A stretch of DNA of 64,000 nt from assembly GCA_905221615.1 (NCBI GenBank), contig CAJNDT010002779.1, forward strand, positions 1,357,501 through 1,421,500, given 5' to 3'. Below are positions 51,336 to 60,621 of the stretch, one piece after another. The notes beneath the pieces are model-generated. The model did not search any database, had not been told where the DNA came from, and saw only the letters and a program-made list of their open reading frames with translations. The DNA is from Symbiodinium sp. CCMP2592. Taxonomy: Eukaryota > Sar > Dinophyceae > Suessiales > Symbiodiniaceae. The stretch's first letter is position 1. Each line of letters begins with the position of its first letter. The position numbers and the translations under genes are program-made.

Positions 51336-52834
51336 CTGGCAACCTGACCTTCATGCGCCGGGACCTGTGCTTGGCCTGCTGCAGCCTTCAAGGCACCTAG
51401 AACCTGACCTGCGTGCGCCGGGACCTGTGCTTGACCTGCTGCAACCTGCAAGGCACCTGGGACCTGACCTTCATGCGCCGGGACCTGTGCTTGGCCTGCT
51501 GCAGCCTTCAAGGCACCTAGAACCTGACCTGCGTGCACCGGGACCTGTGCTTGACCTGCTGCAACCTGCAAGGCACCTGGGACCTGACCTGTATGCGTCG
51601 GGGCCTGTGCTTGCCCTGATGCGACCTGGTATGCGCTTGCGACCTGGCCTTCATGCGCCAAAACCTGCACCTGACCTGATGCAACCTGCAAGGCACCTGG
51701 GACCTGACCTACTTGTGCCGGAACCTGTGCCTGACCTGCTGCAACCTGGTGTGTGCCTGGCACCTGACCTGCATGCATTGGGGCTTGCGCCTGACCCAAA
51801 ACGGCCTGCGGCGTTGTACTGGTAGCTGAGCCATGGGCGGGAGTCGGAATCCCGTGGGGGACACCTGAAGTGAGGCCTTGAAACATGGCGGTCTGGCTTA
51901 CCTCGCCCGAGGCTGGTCCATGCCCCACTTGAGACACGGACGCCACGGCACTTGTGGTGAGGAAGGCGGTCGATCCAGCCTTCGCCGAAGACTGCTGCAC
52001 CATACCCATTAGACCTCTACCTAAGCCTCCCAACCAACCTCTTACTCCTTGGTCCATTCCAACCCCGGGGTCTCCTCGTCTCAACTGTTCATTCTCCCTT
52101 TGCAAAAGCACTACCCTACGCTCAAGCTCTACCTGTACAGCCATGAATTGTTGCAACTGTCGTCTGACCTCCAGTTGAATGGCGTCTCCCGAACCCGAAC
52201 TCACCGAATGCGGAATCTCTGGTACGCCCTGCGCCTCCGGGTAGATCAAGGGCGCCGCTTTCGCCATTGTCTCCAGCCGCTCTGCTTGCTCTACAGAAAA
52301 CAGAGGGGCCTGAAAACCCTGGTTGGCAACTTCAGGTCTCAGATACTGCTTTGCCCCATCTCCTTCAGACACTGCAGTAACATATCCTGACCCTGAAGTC
52401 CTCATCGTGCCTTCGGTACCCACTGACCCAGGACCACTCCTCTCTGCTGACTCCTGCACTCTCACTGCCGGGGAAGCCTTCACTGCTCCTTGCACCGCCG
52501 AGGACACGTCGGACAACAAAGCACCCAACCTTGAAGGCCGAGTCGCCTTTGGCGCCGCCGTACTGGATCCGTTCAACAGAGCTCCAGGATTCCTCAATGC
52601 AGGTTCGGACCCTGCACTCCTCCCTTCGCCTCTGTTCTCTTCCACATGGCCTGCGGTAGTCTCGCCATCCATATCCAGAAATCCACGCGAGACGTTCGTC
52701 TCACTCTGGTCTCCAGACAGCAATTCCGTCGCAGCGGTTACGGTGGATTGGGCTCCCATAACCTGTTGATCTTCTCGTTGCTGGTTTCCACTCGTACTTC
52801 CGTAGCTAGGCAAATCGCTTTGGTTCGGATTCAT
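51281..52834 (-). CDS. gag: Copia Gag, N-terminal part: coiled coil and 20-residue repeats
   Basis: The first ATG (52832-52834, MNPNQSDLPS) lies inside the 5' LTR; the frame is open further upstream in the LTR, to 52906. I prefer this ATG, though a second ATG sits in the primer-binding site (MGAQSTV). Counting from this ATG: about 200 residues of Ser/Gly/Ala-rich linker, then a heptad-containing coiled coil (about 217-254, VELERRVVLLQRENEQLRR), then eight 20-residue repeats of GQAQVPAHEGQVPGALQVAA type. The frame ends shortly after a variant last repeat that contains an extra base pattern, where the downstream Gag frame takes over. It is in the same frame as Pol. Likely virion-structure role; the repeat function is unknown. 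Confidence 0.85.
   Translation of the reverse strand: MNPNQSDLPSYGSTSGNQQREDQQVMGAQSTVTAATELLSGDQSETNVSRGFLDMDGETTAGHVEENRGEGRSAGSEPALRNPGALLNGSSTAAPKATRPSRLGALLSDVSSAVQGAVKASPAVRVQESAERSGPGSVGTEGTMRTSGSGYVTAVSEGDGAKQYLRPEVANQGFQAPLFSVEQAERLETMAKAAPLIYPEAQGVPEIPHSVSSGSGDAIQLEVRRQLQQFMAVQVELERRVVLLQRENEQLRRGDPGVGMDQGVRGWLGGLGRGLMGMVQQSSAKAGSTAFLTTSAVASVSQVGHGPASGEVSQTAMFQGLTSGVPHGIPTPAHGSATSTTPQAVLGQAQAPMHAGQVPGTHQVAAGQAQVPAQVGQVPGALQVASGQVQVLAHEGQVASAYQVASGQAQAPTHTGQVPGALQVAAGQAQVPVHAGQVLGALKAAAGQAQVPAHEGQVPGALQVAAGQAQVPAHAGQVLGALKAAAGQAQVPAHEGQVARCQVQCNPAKRRCRLEIR
51321..51815. repeat. 60-bp in-frame minisatellite within gag
   Basis: About eight tandem 60-bp units (on the plus strand GGGACCTGTGCTTGGCCTGC and so on) encode the 20-residue Gag repeats. 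Adjacent pairs of units alternate between two sequence types (GCAGCCTTCAAGGCACCTAG against GCAACCTGCAAGGCACCTGG), implying a 120-bp duplication step. The 268-codon plus-strand frame across it is an antisense shadow. Confidence 0.92.
52750..52763 (-). promoter_or_regulatory. Primer-binding site, copia half-tRNA type
   Basis: Directly after the 5' LTR the element strand reads GGTTATGGGAGCCC. The first nine bases equal the start of the Drosophila copia primer-binding site, which pairs with a 5'-half of initiator tRNA-Met cut in its anticodon loop (…CCCATAACC), instead of with a tRNA 3' CCA end. No TGG is present at the usual place, which supports internal priming. The same bases encode Val-Met-Gly in the Gag frame. 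Confidence 0.75.
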
Positions 52835-53173
52835 GCTCTCTGAAGCTCCTCTAATCTCCACTGTGAAATATCGCCTCCTGCCTGATAGGCCAGTCTCAAA
52901 AGACAACCGTCTCCTTCTGAACAGCTCCGTAACTATAGCAGAAGTTCCAACGGGGTGGCATCCATGGGAGGCTTACACAGAAGCTTCTTTTCACACCGAC
53001 ACCGCACGTGAACAACTGCTGGTTTTAGCAAGTGTGTTCCTACATGCCATTAAAGTCGTGAGGCCCCAATGCGTTCGCTCGTTGAGCCTTGCATGCCTCA
53101 GCAGTACGTAAAGGTTGAAAGACGAGTGCCCCGGCTGTACACAAGACATCTCCAAAGACTCCGGGATTTCACA
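52764..53173 (-). repeat. 5' LTR (410 bp)
   Basis: TG...CA ends, identical to the 3' LTR but for one base. It contains the Gag ATG at 52832-52834, 71 bp before its inner end, so the transcript must start upstream of that within the LTR. No TATA box was recognised. The outer end abuts the ATTAG duplication. Confidence 0.97.
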
Positions 53174-53268
53174 ATTAGAATAGGGTTTTGGGACCCATTC
53201 TCCTCCTATCGTTATAACAGGGAGCCCCCCCAAAATAGTCCAAGTAATTATTTGAGGCCGCCTCCATT
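53174..53268. repeat. Family B element, right fragment
   Basis: ATTAGAATAGGGTTTTGGGA to AATTATTTGAGGCCGCCTCC. With 42370-42389 it rebuilds one element whose outer arms GAGGC...AATAATTA and TAATTATTTGAGGC are inverted repeats. Confidence 0.85.
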
Positions 53269-53462
53269 AGCAAGGAGATACCCTTCGTCATTTTCCAGAC
53301 CCCTAGAGCATGCAAAGAGGCCTGAAACCTTGAGGGCTTCAGGGTTTGGAACGTAGGGTTTAAGGTTTGGCCTCCCAAACCCTGAACCCACGGCTTATGC
53401 CCGGGATCTACACTTTTTGGGGGTTTACCGGGGGCCCAACCTCCTCCCCCCAAAAGAAAAGT

Positions 53463-53573
53463 CTTTTCGGCAACAGGTAATGTAGGAACCTGACTAAGAA
53501 ACCCTGGGCCTATAACACCAAAATAGTACGATTCATATAGGGAACCCCAAAAAAGGCCCAAGGTTTCTTAATC
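53463..53573. repeat. Family L inverted-repeat element
   Basis: GTAATGTAGGAACCTGACTA and ATCGGATTCCTACATTAC ends with inner AGAAACCCTGGGCC and GGCCCAAGGTTTCTTA. About 110 bp, one copy only, 10 bp before a family C element. Confidence 0.75.
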
Positions 53574-53583
53574 GGATTCCTAC

Positions 53584-53698
53584 ATTACTTGGAAATTCAG
53601 GGGTAGTTATAAGTGGGGTTATAAGTCGACTACGATGGGTTATAAGTTATAAGTATAGTTACCCTACTTATAACTATCCCATGAACCTTCAAGTAGGG
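53584..53698. repeat. Family C inverted-repeat element
   Basis: TTACTTGGAAATTCAGGGGT and ATCCCATGAACCTTCAAGTA ends; interior GGTTATAAGTCGACTACG. Confidence 0.85.
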
Positions 53699-54128
53699 TT
53701 TAAGGTTTAGCGCTTGCAGGTCCACGGTTGAAGCGCTCCCTTCCGGGATGATGTTCTAAGAGCAAGGCAGCAAGGCAGGGCTTTAGAGGTGTTCCGGTTT
53801 AAAGGGTTTAGGGTTTCATAGGGCTTTGCAGGGTTTTATAGTGCTTTATAGGAGTGTATATGGTCTTCGAGGGTTTAGGGTGTAGGCTACTTTGTCAATT
53901 GTCTTGAATATGGCACTGACACATGTGCCCGAAGTAAGCTACTGTAAACTTATGGTAGCTACTGTTGACAACCTCGGCAATCACCACCATTGCATCACCA
54001 CCGTCATCATCCCAGTCCTCAAGACGTGAATCCTGCTCGAGGCTTGCGTCAGATGTGATGACCGAATGGGAGAGGGAGGGTGCAAGAGCCATAAATCCGG
54101 ATCCAAAGTGCCCTGCGCAAGCCGACGG

Positions 54129-54516
<388 letters not shown>

Positions 54517-54734
54517 GTTGCACCGTCCCCAACCTCTACAAGCTGAAACCGCAACAAACGGTCATGCCTATAAGAAACAAGCCGACCTGAGCTAACCCTG
54601 AAATGAAACTCGTACTTCCAGGCCATCATGGATGACTGAAGTGATCTGCTTCAGAACGAGTGAGTTTGCGACTCGAGTTCAAGACGATGGCCCTGGGGCA
54701 ACGAGCCCCGAAACCCCTGAACTTGCAGGAGCCC

Positions 54735-54800
54735 TCACAGCCCTAACCCTAAACCCTAAACCCTAACTCCGTGACGACCCCAAACCCTGAACCCCCCTTG
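54735..54800. repeat. CCCTAAA tract
   Basis: A short run of CCCTAAA and CCCCAAA units. Confidence 0.7.
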
Positions 54801-54826
54801 GCAGGCCACGGTTCATGGTTTAGGGG

Positions 54827-54936
54827 CCCGGAGACTCCAATATCCCTTAACTGAGGAATAAAGCCTTAAATTATACTAGGGATCCTTCTATGATTTAAGG
54901 AAAATTCCTTAATGAAGGGATATTGGAGCCTCTGGG
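54827..54936. repeat. Family A inverted-repeat element
   Basis: CCCGGAGACTCCAATATCCC and GGGATATTGGAGCCTCTGGG ends; several substitutions and an inserted base in the interior. Confidence 0.85.
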
Positions 54937-55081
54937 GATATGGGCAGGCGCGCCCTGTTTCCCCAAAGCCGAACCCACCAACTCAGGGTACTGCCAGCCC
55001 ATAACCAGCACACGTGTGCCATCGCGCGAAGTGAGATCCGCCTCGCAAAGCCATGAATTCTCAGACTTGGGTTCATGACGC

Positions 55082-55290
55082 CTACTTGGAGGTTCAGGGG
55101 TAGTTATAAGGGTTCCTTTGAGGGTCCCTTTTAAGGGATCTATAGGGATGCTATAAGGGTGTAGGGTTTTAGGGCTTTTAAGGCCTTACTTGGAGGTTCA
55201 GGGGTAGTTATAACTGGGGTTAGAAGTCCCCTAATATGGGTTATAAGTATACTTACTCTACTTCTAACCCCACTTATGACTGCTTTTTTG
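55082..55290. repeat. Two family C left halves in tandem
   Basis: CTACTTGGAGGTTCAGGGGT occurs at 55082, followed by the GGGATCTATAGGGATGC block, and TTACTTGGAGGTTCAGGGGT occurs again near 55185, followed by a normal interior. The right terminus (…CCTCCAAGTA) is absent after CCCCACTTATGACTGC, so both copies are 3'-truncated. Confidence 0.7.
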
Positions 55291-56380
55291 TGCTAAACTT
55301 TACGGCATATGATGACTTTGCACTATACCCATCTTACGCGAAGCTAAGGAAACTGTTCCCAACTATCCGAGTCCTTTGTTATGCGTAGGAGTTTTGGGTG
55401 AAGGGCGCATAAGGCATGAAGATGTAACGGGAAGCACAGCGGGAAATCTTGATCAACTATGTGTCGATATCAACAGTGCCGAAAATCATCTATACTGTGG
55501 GCTTTATTATCCCAAACCGATAGTTTAGGACTTAGGGTTTTAAGGTTTTGGGGCTTAGGGTTCAGATACGGTCTAGAATACTGAGTCTAGGGTCCTAGGG
55601 TTTAGGGTTTCAGGGTTTAGGGGTGATTTTTGATAGGCTTGAAAAAGCTGGAACCCTCAACGATAAAAATAGATCCTGAAACTCCAAATCGTAAAAGGCC
55701 AAAGCATTGCGAACTAAACCTGGAGCACTGACCCTACTCCTACTACAGACCTCATTCAAAGTCACTCATCAGGGATCGCTACCATGTCCGTCCCCGCGCC
55801 CTCCCCGCCCGAAGGGCCTTAAACCCTCGTGCAATCGGACCTTCAGCCGTCAAACTTAACTCTGAAACCCGAACACCGATAAACCCTGCATCCCAAACTC
55901 TAAAGCCATAAAGACGCGAAAGCACTAGAAGCCCTCATGAGCATGAAAGAGTCCTCTCCCGTTAACCTTCACATTGACAAGAACCTCAAACCCGTGAACC
56001 CCAAATCCAACGAACTTTTTAAAAGCCTAGTCTTTCTTCGGCCTTGACATTGATATGTTAGCGGAGTCACCCATACAGCAAGCCCACAGCAACCCAGATT
56101 GAACCCTTCCAGTAACACCCGTAACCCTGTAGTAGCCTACTCCTCTCTTCCGCCCTCTCCCCCAGACCCTAAACCCCCTAAACCCCTCAACCCTATACCC
56201 CTAAAGCCCTAAACCCTAAAGCCCTGAACCCCTAAAGCCCCGAACCCAAAAGCTTCAGCCGTCTCTTTCGGCCTTGACATTGATAATGTGGCCGTGGACC
56301 TCCATGCCAGAGTAGCGCTTCTTCGCCTGAGGTCTTGCCCGGCTCGAAAGCTCTCGCAAAGAACGGAGCTACTTATCCTA
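55291..56380. other. Spacer with degenerate telomere-like tracts
   Basis: TTTAGGG variants occur at 55515-55625 and CCCTAAA variants at 56165-56245. A phrase CTTTC(T)TCGGCCTTGACATTGATA occurs twice (56030-56055 and 56265-56285), an unexplained local duplication. No gene is recognised. Confidence 0.45.
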
Positions 56381-56381
56381 A

Positions 56382-56452
56382 TGGGTTCCTTTAAGGGGAT
56401 CTAGAAGGGTACCTTTACGGGGATCTATAGGGTTTAGGGTTTAGGGTCTAGG
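56382..56452. repeat. GATCTATAGGG/TTTAGGG block
   Basis: GGGTTCCTTTAAGGGGATCT repeated with a second GGGGATCTATAGGG and then TTTAGGGTTTAGGG. It is the same block found inside C' elements, here outside one. Confidence 0.65.
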
Positions 56453-56556
56453 GTGATGATATAAAGCCTGCATTACCTTAAGGACTCTAGACTATGGGAA
56501 TTATGGTATATTCCTTATGCTGGGTGATGCAGGACTTATATCATCAACCGTAGGCA
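56453..56556. repeat. Family J hairpin element
   Basis: TGATGATATAAAGCCTGCAT and GATGCAGGACTTATATCATC arms with TATGGGAATTATGG inside. In reverse orientation to the 2086 copy. Confidence 0.85.
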
Positions 56557-56896
56557 TTAAGCTGGGCGTTTAAGTGACCAGGAAGAAACAAGTATAAACT
56601 TGTATTTCATAATGGTTCCCGTAAGAAAAAAGGTATCAAAGGGTCTTATCATCCCAGTCGCTGAGTACCCTAGCCCAAAACAAGTCATATTAATATAACT
56701 TCTCAACTACGGTAGGGTTATATAACCCCCCAGAAGGTCAAAGGCTACGTACTCAGCTACTAAGTCATAAAGGTCTGTATATGTTTAGGTTTAGTCTTCG
56801 ACAAAGCCTTGCCGTTTTATTGAGAGGGTAAACAGTTCCGGAGTTTCAAGGGCTGTGGGAAAGGTCTGGAGACTTGCCGGATGCAGCTGAGATTGT

Positions 56897-57045
56897 GACT
56901 AAACCCTAAACTCTAAACACAAACTACCCTAAACCCTGAACCTTGAACCCTAAACCCTAAACCCAAAATACCCCAAACCCGAAACCCTGAACCTTGCACC
57001 CTAAACCCGAAACCAAAATACCCTAAACCCTATAAAACGCAAAAC
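56897..57045. repeat. CCCTAAA-derived tract
   Basis: CCCTAAA, CCCGAAA, CCTTGAACC and ACCAAAATACC variants, with a phrase AAAATACCCYAAACC used twice. Confidence 0.65.
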
Positions 57046-57202
57046 CTGAAGAACCCTGAGCCTTCGCATCCCTATAGACCCTCAGGTCTCAATCCTAGAG
57101 CTAGAGCCCCGAAACCCAACGTCAAGAAGCCCGAAGCTCCCAAAAAGACCCAGGAATCCTCGGTGCCAACACCCCTATAACATCCTGAGCCCTACCCATA
57201 GG

Positions 57203-57290
57203 CCCCAAAGTAGTTCATTTTTGGGATTGCCTTATAGGATGCGAAATACGAACCCCAAAAAGGAACTACTATGGGGCCTCTGGACAAACT
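57203..57290. repeat. Family H inverted-repeat element
   Basis: AGGCCCCAAAGTAGTTCATT and AAGGAACTACTATGGGGCCT ends around TTGCCTTATAGGATGC. Confidence 0.8.
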
Positions 57291-57377
57291 CCCTGACCTG
57301 AAGCATCAAGGCCAAGCCGTCATGCCCTCAACCCCAAAACCCTAAACAAAAAGCCTAGGCTTTAAAAAGCCCTTACT

Positions 57378-57475
57378 AGAGGGGCCTAAAATAATTACCA
57401 ATACTATTTTGGGGGGTCCTTATAAGTATAGTATAATGGGCCCCAACACCTTATTCTAATTATTGAGGCCCCTAA
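57378..57475. repeat. Family B inverted-repeat element
   Basis: GAGGGGCCTAAAATAATTAC and TCTAATTATTGAGGCCCCTA ends. It is followed to 57635 by two further fragments of the right arm (ATTATTGAGGCCCCTAATAC and ATTATTGCGGCCCCTATAC), each after a GGGGACCCTATTC phrase. Confidence 0.75.
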
Positions 57476-57641
57476 TACTATACTACCCTTATAGTATCCC
57501 GTATGATTCCTTTATAAAGGGGACCCTATTCGAATTATTGAGGCCCCTAATACCATACTACCCTTATAGGTCCCTTCTAGTAACCCTCATAGACCGCTTT
57601 AAAAAGGGGACCCTATTCTGATTATTGCGGCCCCTATACTA

Positions 57642-57750
57642 CCCAGAGACTCCCCTATCCCTTGATTAAGGAATATACCTTAAATCTCAGTAGGATCCCT
57701 AATATGATTTAAGGTATATTCCTTAATTAAGGGATATTGGAGTCTCTGGG
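57642..57750. repeat. Family A inverted-repeat element
   Basis: CCCAGAGACTCCCCTATCCC and GGGATATTGGAGTCTCTGGG ends. It lies directly after a family B right-arm fragment. Confidence 0.9.
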
Positions 57751-57822
57751 TACGTTCTTGTGTTCCTGTGCCCCACGCCCTGGCGTTGCTCTACGGGAGG
57801 CCATCAGGGTAAATTGCATGAT

Positions 57823-57932
57823 ACCCTGAGACTCCAATATCCCTTCATTAAGGAATATACCTTAAATCATATTGAGGATCCTACTCTAGTTTAAGGAATA
57901 TTCCTGAGTTGAGGGATATTGGAGTCTCAGGA
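57823..57932. repeat. Family A inverted-repeat element, ends CCTGAGACTCC
   Basis: CCTGAGACTCCAATATCCCT and GGGATATTGGAGTCTCAGG ends: both arms share the AGAG to TGAG change, showing co-variation of the two ends. Confidence 0.88.
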
Positions 57933-57947
57933 TAGTTTTGAAGCCAT

Positions 57948-58024
57948 AGGGTTCTGGGGCCCAACATGCTATAACTATATAATAAGGAACCACCAGAATA
58001 GTATAGGTAATTACTAACGCTCCT
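57948..58024. repeat. Family B element between 16-bp direct repeats
   Basis: AGGGTTCTGGGGCCCAACAT to AATTACTAACGCTCCT, a family B interior and right arm. It is flanked by ATAGTTTTGAAGCCAT (57932-57947) and ATAGTTTTGAAGTCAT (58025-58040). Confidence 0.65.
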
Positions 58025-58164
58025 ATAGTTTTGAAGTCATGCCCATTGCACGATGGTCGACATGCTTGCTCAAGCTCTGGGCGGTTACCGCCATAGGATG
58101 AAAGAAATAGTTCCACCTCTTCTTGTAGGGCTTTGTTTGGGGTGCAAGGCTAAGGATTTAGGGC

Positions 58165-58232
58165 AGTTTAACACAAGGGCCCAATATTTAGAATAGGGTT
58201 TTGCGGCATATTGTACTATAAAAACCGCGGAA
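58165..58232. repeat. Family B fragment
   Basis: AGGGCCCAATATTTAGAATA, GGGTTTTGCGGCATATTGTA, then ends in GGAACCCCCGC; the right arm is missing. Confidence 0.5.
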
Positions 58233-58239
58233 CCCCCGC

Positions 58240-59518
58240 AAACGCAACTCGACACCCCGAGCCAAAGCTTCGACCCCGGAACTTATGGACGTGAACCTCT
58301 CCGAGAATTCTCTCCACCCTAGACTATGTCTGAACCCTACAAGTAGGCAAAGTTATGGCCCAACACCTATACAAGGCAGTAGTTCCACATACTGGTACTT
58401 TCAGGGTGCAGGCAGTCACCGTCGACCCATGGTGAAGTTCTGTTGGCTTCAGGTAAGGACATACATAGCAAGTTTAGCGCCAAGCAAACGCAGTAGATCC
58501 TAAATGCTGCCAAAGGGGCATCCTCGGCGGCTGCGGCAGAATCGTACCGCACCTCTGGGTGATTGGCGTGGAAATGCGTTAAGACTTCAAGGGGTGTGGG
58601 AGATGAAGGTTCATGGTTGTGGTCTCAAGTTTAAGCACGAGGGTCTGCGAGTTTACGGGGTCGCAGTTAGGACAGTATGGGAAACAAGGCTCGAAGTACA
58701 CCGATTCACGCCGCAATTCACCGTCTCGTTGAAACTCAGTTTTTGTTGAAGACTCTCTGGCTTTGAAGCATTCTCCGTTAACCCAAAACCCTAAACTCTG
58801 ACACCGAAACCCGAAACCGTTTCAGCATCAGATGCAGTGTTTAAAAACTTGGCGGCTTAGAGGGGAGCATGTGCAACTGGTTTCGTGGTTCACCAGGCTA
58901 CTGAACAAACGAGACGGAGCAAGCCCAGAGTTGTTGCATTCTATTTTTTTCCTGTAGGATAGTAGATTATACTTTGCTGCCTTAAACTAATATAGTATCT
59001 AATACTACAGTAGAGTCCAGTTTAATGTGTGCGACATTAGTCTCCCTAGACCCACCTTCTCCAACCTCAATGTCTTCCGCAACACGCGACGGATCATGCG
59101 TCACATGGTGGGAGGCATTAGCCAAGTTGTTGCAAGCAGCACCCATCCTGAAGACGGAAGATGTCGATGCTGACGCGGAAGAACTAAAAAATGTTTGTGC
59201 TCAACTCCAGTCATAGGGTCTTTTTCAGCCTTAAGCCCTGAACCCAGGGGTTACTGTGATGAAGCTAGGTCAGTGGTCTCAGGCTGTGCCCCAAAATCCA
59301 ACATCACTAGGGTTTAGCGTTGATGGTTTATAAATACATAGGGTATATGCTTTAGAGGGCCTGGAACCCTAAACCCAACCTAACACTAACACGTTCAATG
59401 CGAGCGCTGCCGCCTCGCCGATGGCTTTCAACATGGGCGGCGGTGGAGGCTGCGACTGCGGACGAACATCCGTAAGCGTGGTTTGAGGTCAGCAACAACA
59501 ATTACAGCAGCAGTCATG
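58240..59518. other. Spacer with unrecognised short open frames
   Basis: Plus-strand frames at 58285-58503, 58504-58749 and 59025-59216 are not repeat-derived. The last (ATG start, 63 codons, acidic end with DADAEELKNVCAQLQ) has protein-like composition but no recognisable family. None is strong enough to call. Confidence 0.35.
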
Positions 59519-59790
59519 ACACCACCACCACCACCACCACCACCACCACCACCACCACCACCACCACCACCACCACCACCACCACCACCACCACCACCAC
59601 CACCACCACCACCACCACCACCACCACCAAGACCAAGACCAAGACCAAGACCAAGACCAAGACCAAGACCAAGACCAAGACCAAGACCAAGACCAAGACC
59701 AAGACCAAGACCAAGACCAAGACCAAGACCAAGACCAAGACCAAGACCAAGACCAAGACCAAGACCAAGACCAAGACCAAGACCAACAAC
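59519..59790. repeat. (CCA)n followed by (CCAAGA)n
   Basis: About 36 CCA units (59519-59628), then about 25 perfect CCAAGA hexamers (59629-59784), then ACAACAGCAGC. The hexamer contains the CCA phase, so it arose from the trinucleotide array. The poly-Pro/Arg, Leu/Gly/Val or Trp/Ser open frames are artefacts. Confidence 0.97.
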
Positions 59791-59799
59791 AACAACAGC

Positions 59800-60510
59800 A
59801 GCAACAACAACAGCATCGGTGGTAGTGCCCGCATTTACAATCAGCAGCAACAGTAGTAGTGCATGTCAATCAGCAGCATGCTGTCCTCGAAGCCACCGTG
59901 CCAAGGTGCGACCGCTTCCTCGGCCTCCCCGGCTTACTAATTACTAAGGTTTAGAGATTTAGGGTTTAGGGTTTAGAGATCAATGTTTGTGTTTAGATTG
60001 TCGGCTTTGGCCAGAGTTCGGCAAACTTCAGAACTTTCAGGGGTCTTCAATTACGGACGAGAATGGCCCCAGTGACCCACTAGGTGAGTCTCGAGGTTCT
60101 TAGTGTGGGAACCACAAGGCATGAATCCCAACAGTCTCGAAACGCTCAAACCTCGAGGAAGGGTTTTGGGTTCAGGGGTTTAGAGTCTATGTGTTGGTTG
60201 AGCTTGTGCCTGATAGATAGCCTGCCTTTTCTGCACGGCATCTGCTCCTTCCTTTGAATTGGGTCCGCGTCATCGGACACTTCATCCGGCAGTGGCTTTG
60301 GGTCACGGTAAGGCTATGCAAATGAAGCCTCAGCCCACGAAACTCCAGGTTGAATAGAACTAGGTTGGCCCTTTAAAGCCTCTGAACAATATTCGTAAAT
60401 AGGTCCCTGTTAAGCCCAATAAGGGAAAATATAAAATGTCCCAAAGGCCTACCTAGAGAATAAACCCAGGAAAGCGAGCCTGGAGCCGCCCCAAAAATGC
60501 CACAGTAAGC
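59800..60510. other. Spacer, no recognised gene
   Basis: A short TTTAGGG cluster lies at 59948-59975. Otherwise no repeat or coding sequence could be identified. Confidence 0.4.
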
Positions 60511-60521
60511 TATGCTCCAAA

Positions 60522-60608
60522 GGCTCCGAAGTAGTTCCTATTTTGGGGGTTACCTTATAGGATTCTATTTATGAACCCCCAAAAGGAACTACTTTGGAGC
60601 CTATGGGC
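60522..60608. mobile_element. Family H MITE between direct repeats
   Basis: GGCTCCGAAGTAGTTCCTAT and AAAGGAACTACTTTGGAGCC arms around TATAGGATTCTATTTATG. A direct repeat ATGCTCCAAAGGC lies at 60512-60524 and 60609-60621; part of it may be the target duplication. Confidence 0.75.
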
Positions 60609-60621
60609 ATGCTCCAAAGGC

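Larger units (their letters stand above)
42390..53173 (-). mobile_element. Ty1/Copia LTR retrotransposon, near intact
   Basis: Order on the minus strand: 5' LTR, primer-binding site, Gag in two frames, protease, methyltransferase-like domain, integrase, dioxygenase-like domain, reverse transcriptase, RNase H, C-terminal extension, polypurine tract, 3' LTR. Integrase before reverse transcriptase defines Copia. ATTAG is directly repeated at 42385-42389 and 53174-53178. The two LTRs differ at one base in 410, so insertion is recent. At 10.8 kb it is roughly twice a typical Copia (about 5 kb), largely because of long Gag and extra Pol domains. Two frame changes and one in-frame stop interrupt the coding sequence. 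Confidence 0.97.

Noticed and set aside
51019-51825. 268-codon plus-strand open frame with repeats
   Set aside because: Antisense of the 60-bp Gag minisatellite; open only because the period is a multiple of three.
59025-59216. 63-codon plus-strand open frame starting with ATG
   Set aside because: Protein-like composition but too short, with no recognisable family or splice evidence; mentioned only in the spacer entry.
59428-59947. Poly-Pro/Arg and poly-Gly/Leu open frames
   Set aside because: Products of (CCA)n and (CCAAGA)n; open in many frames at once.
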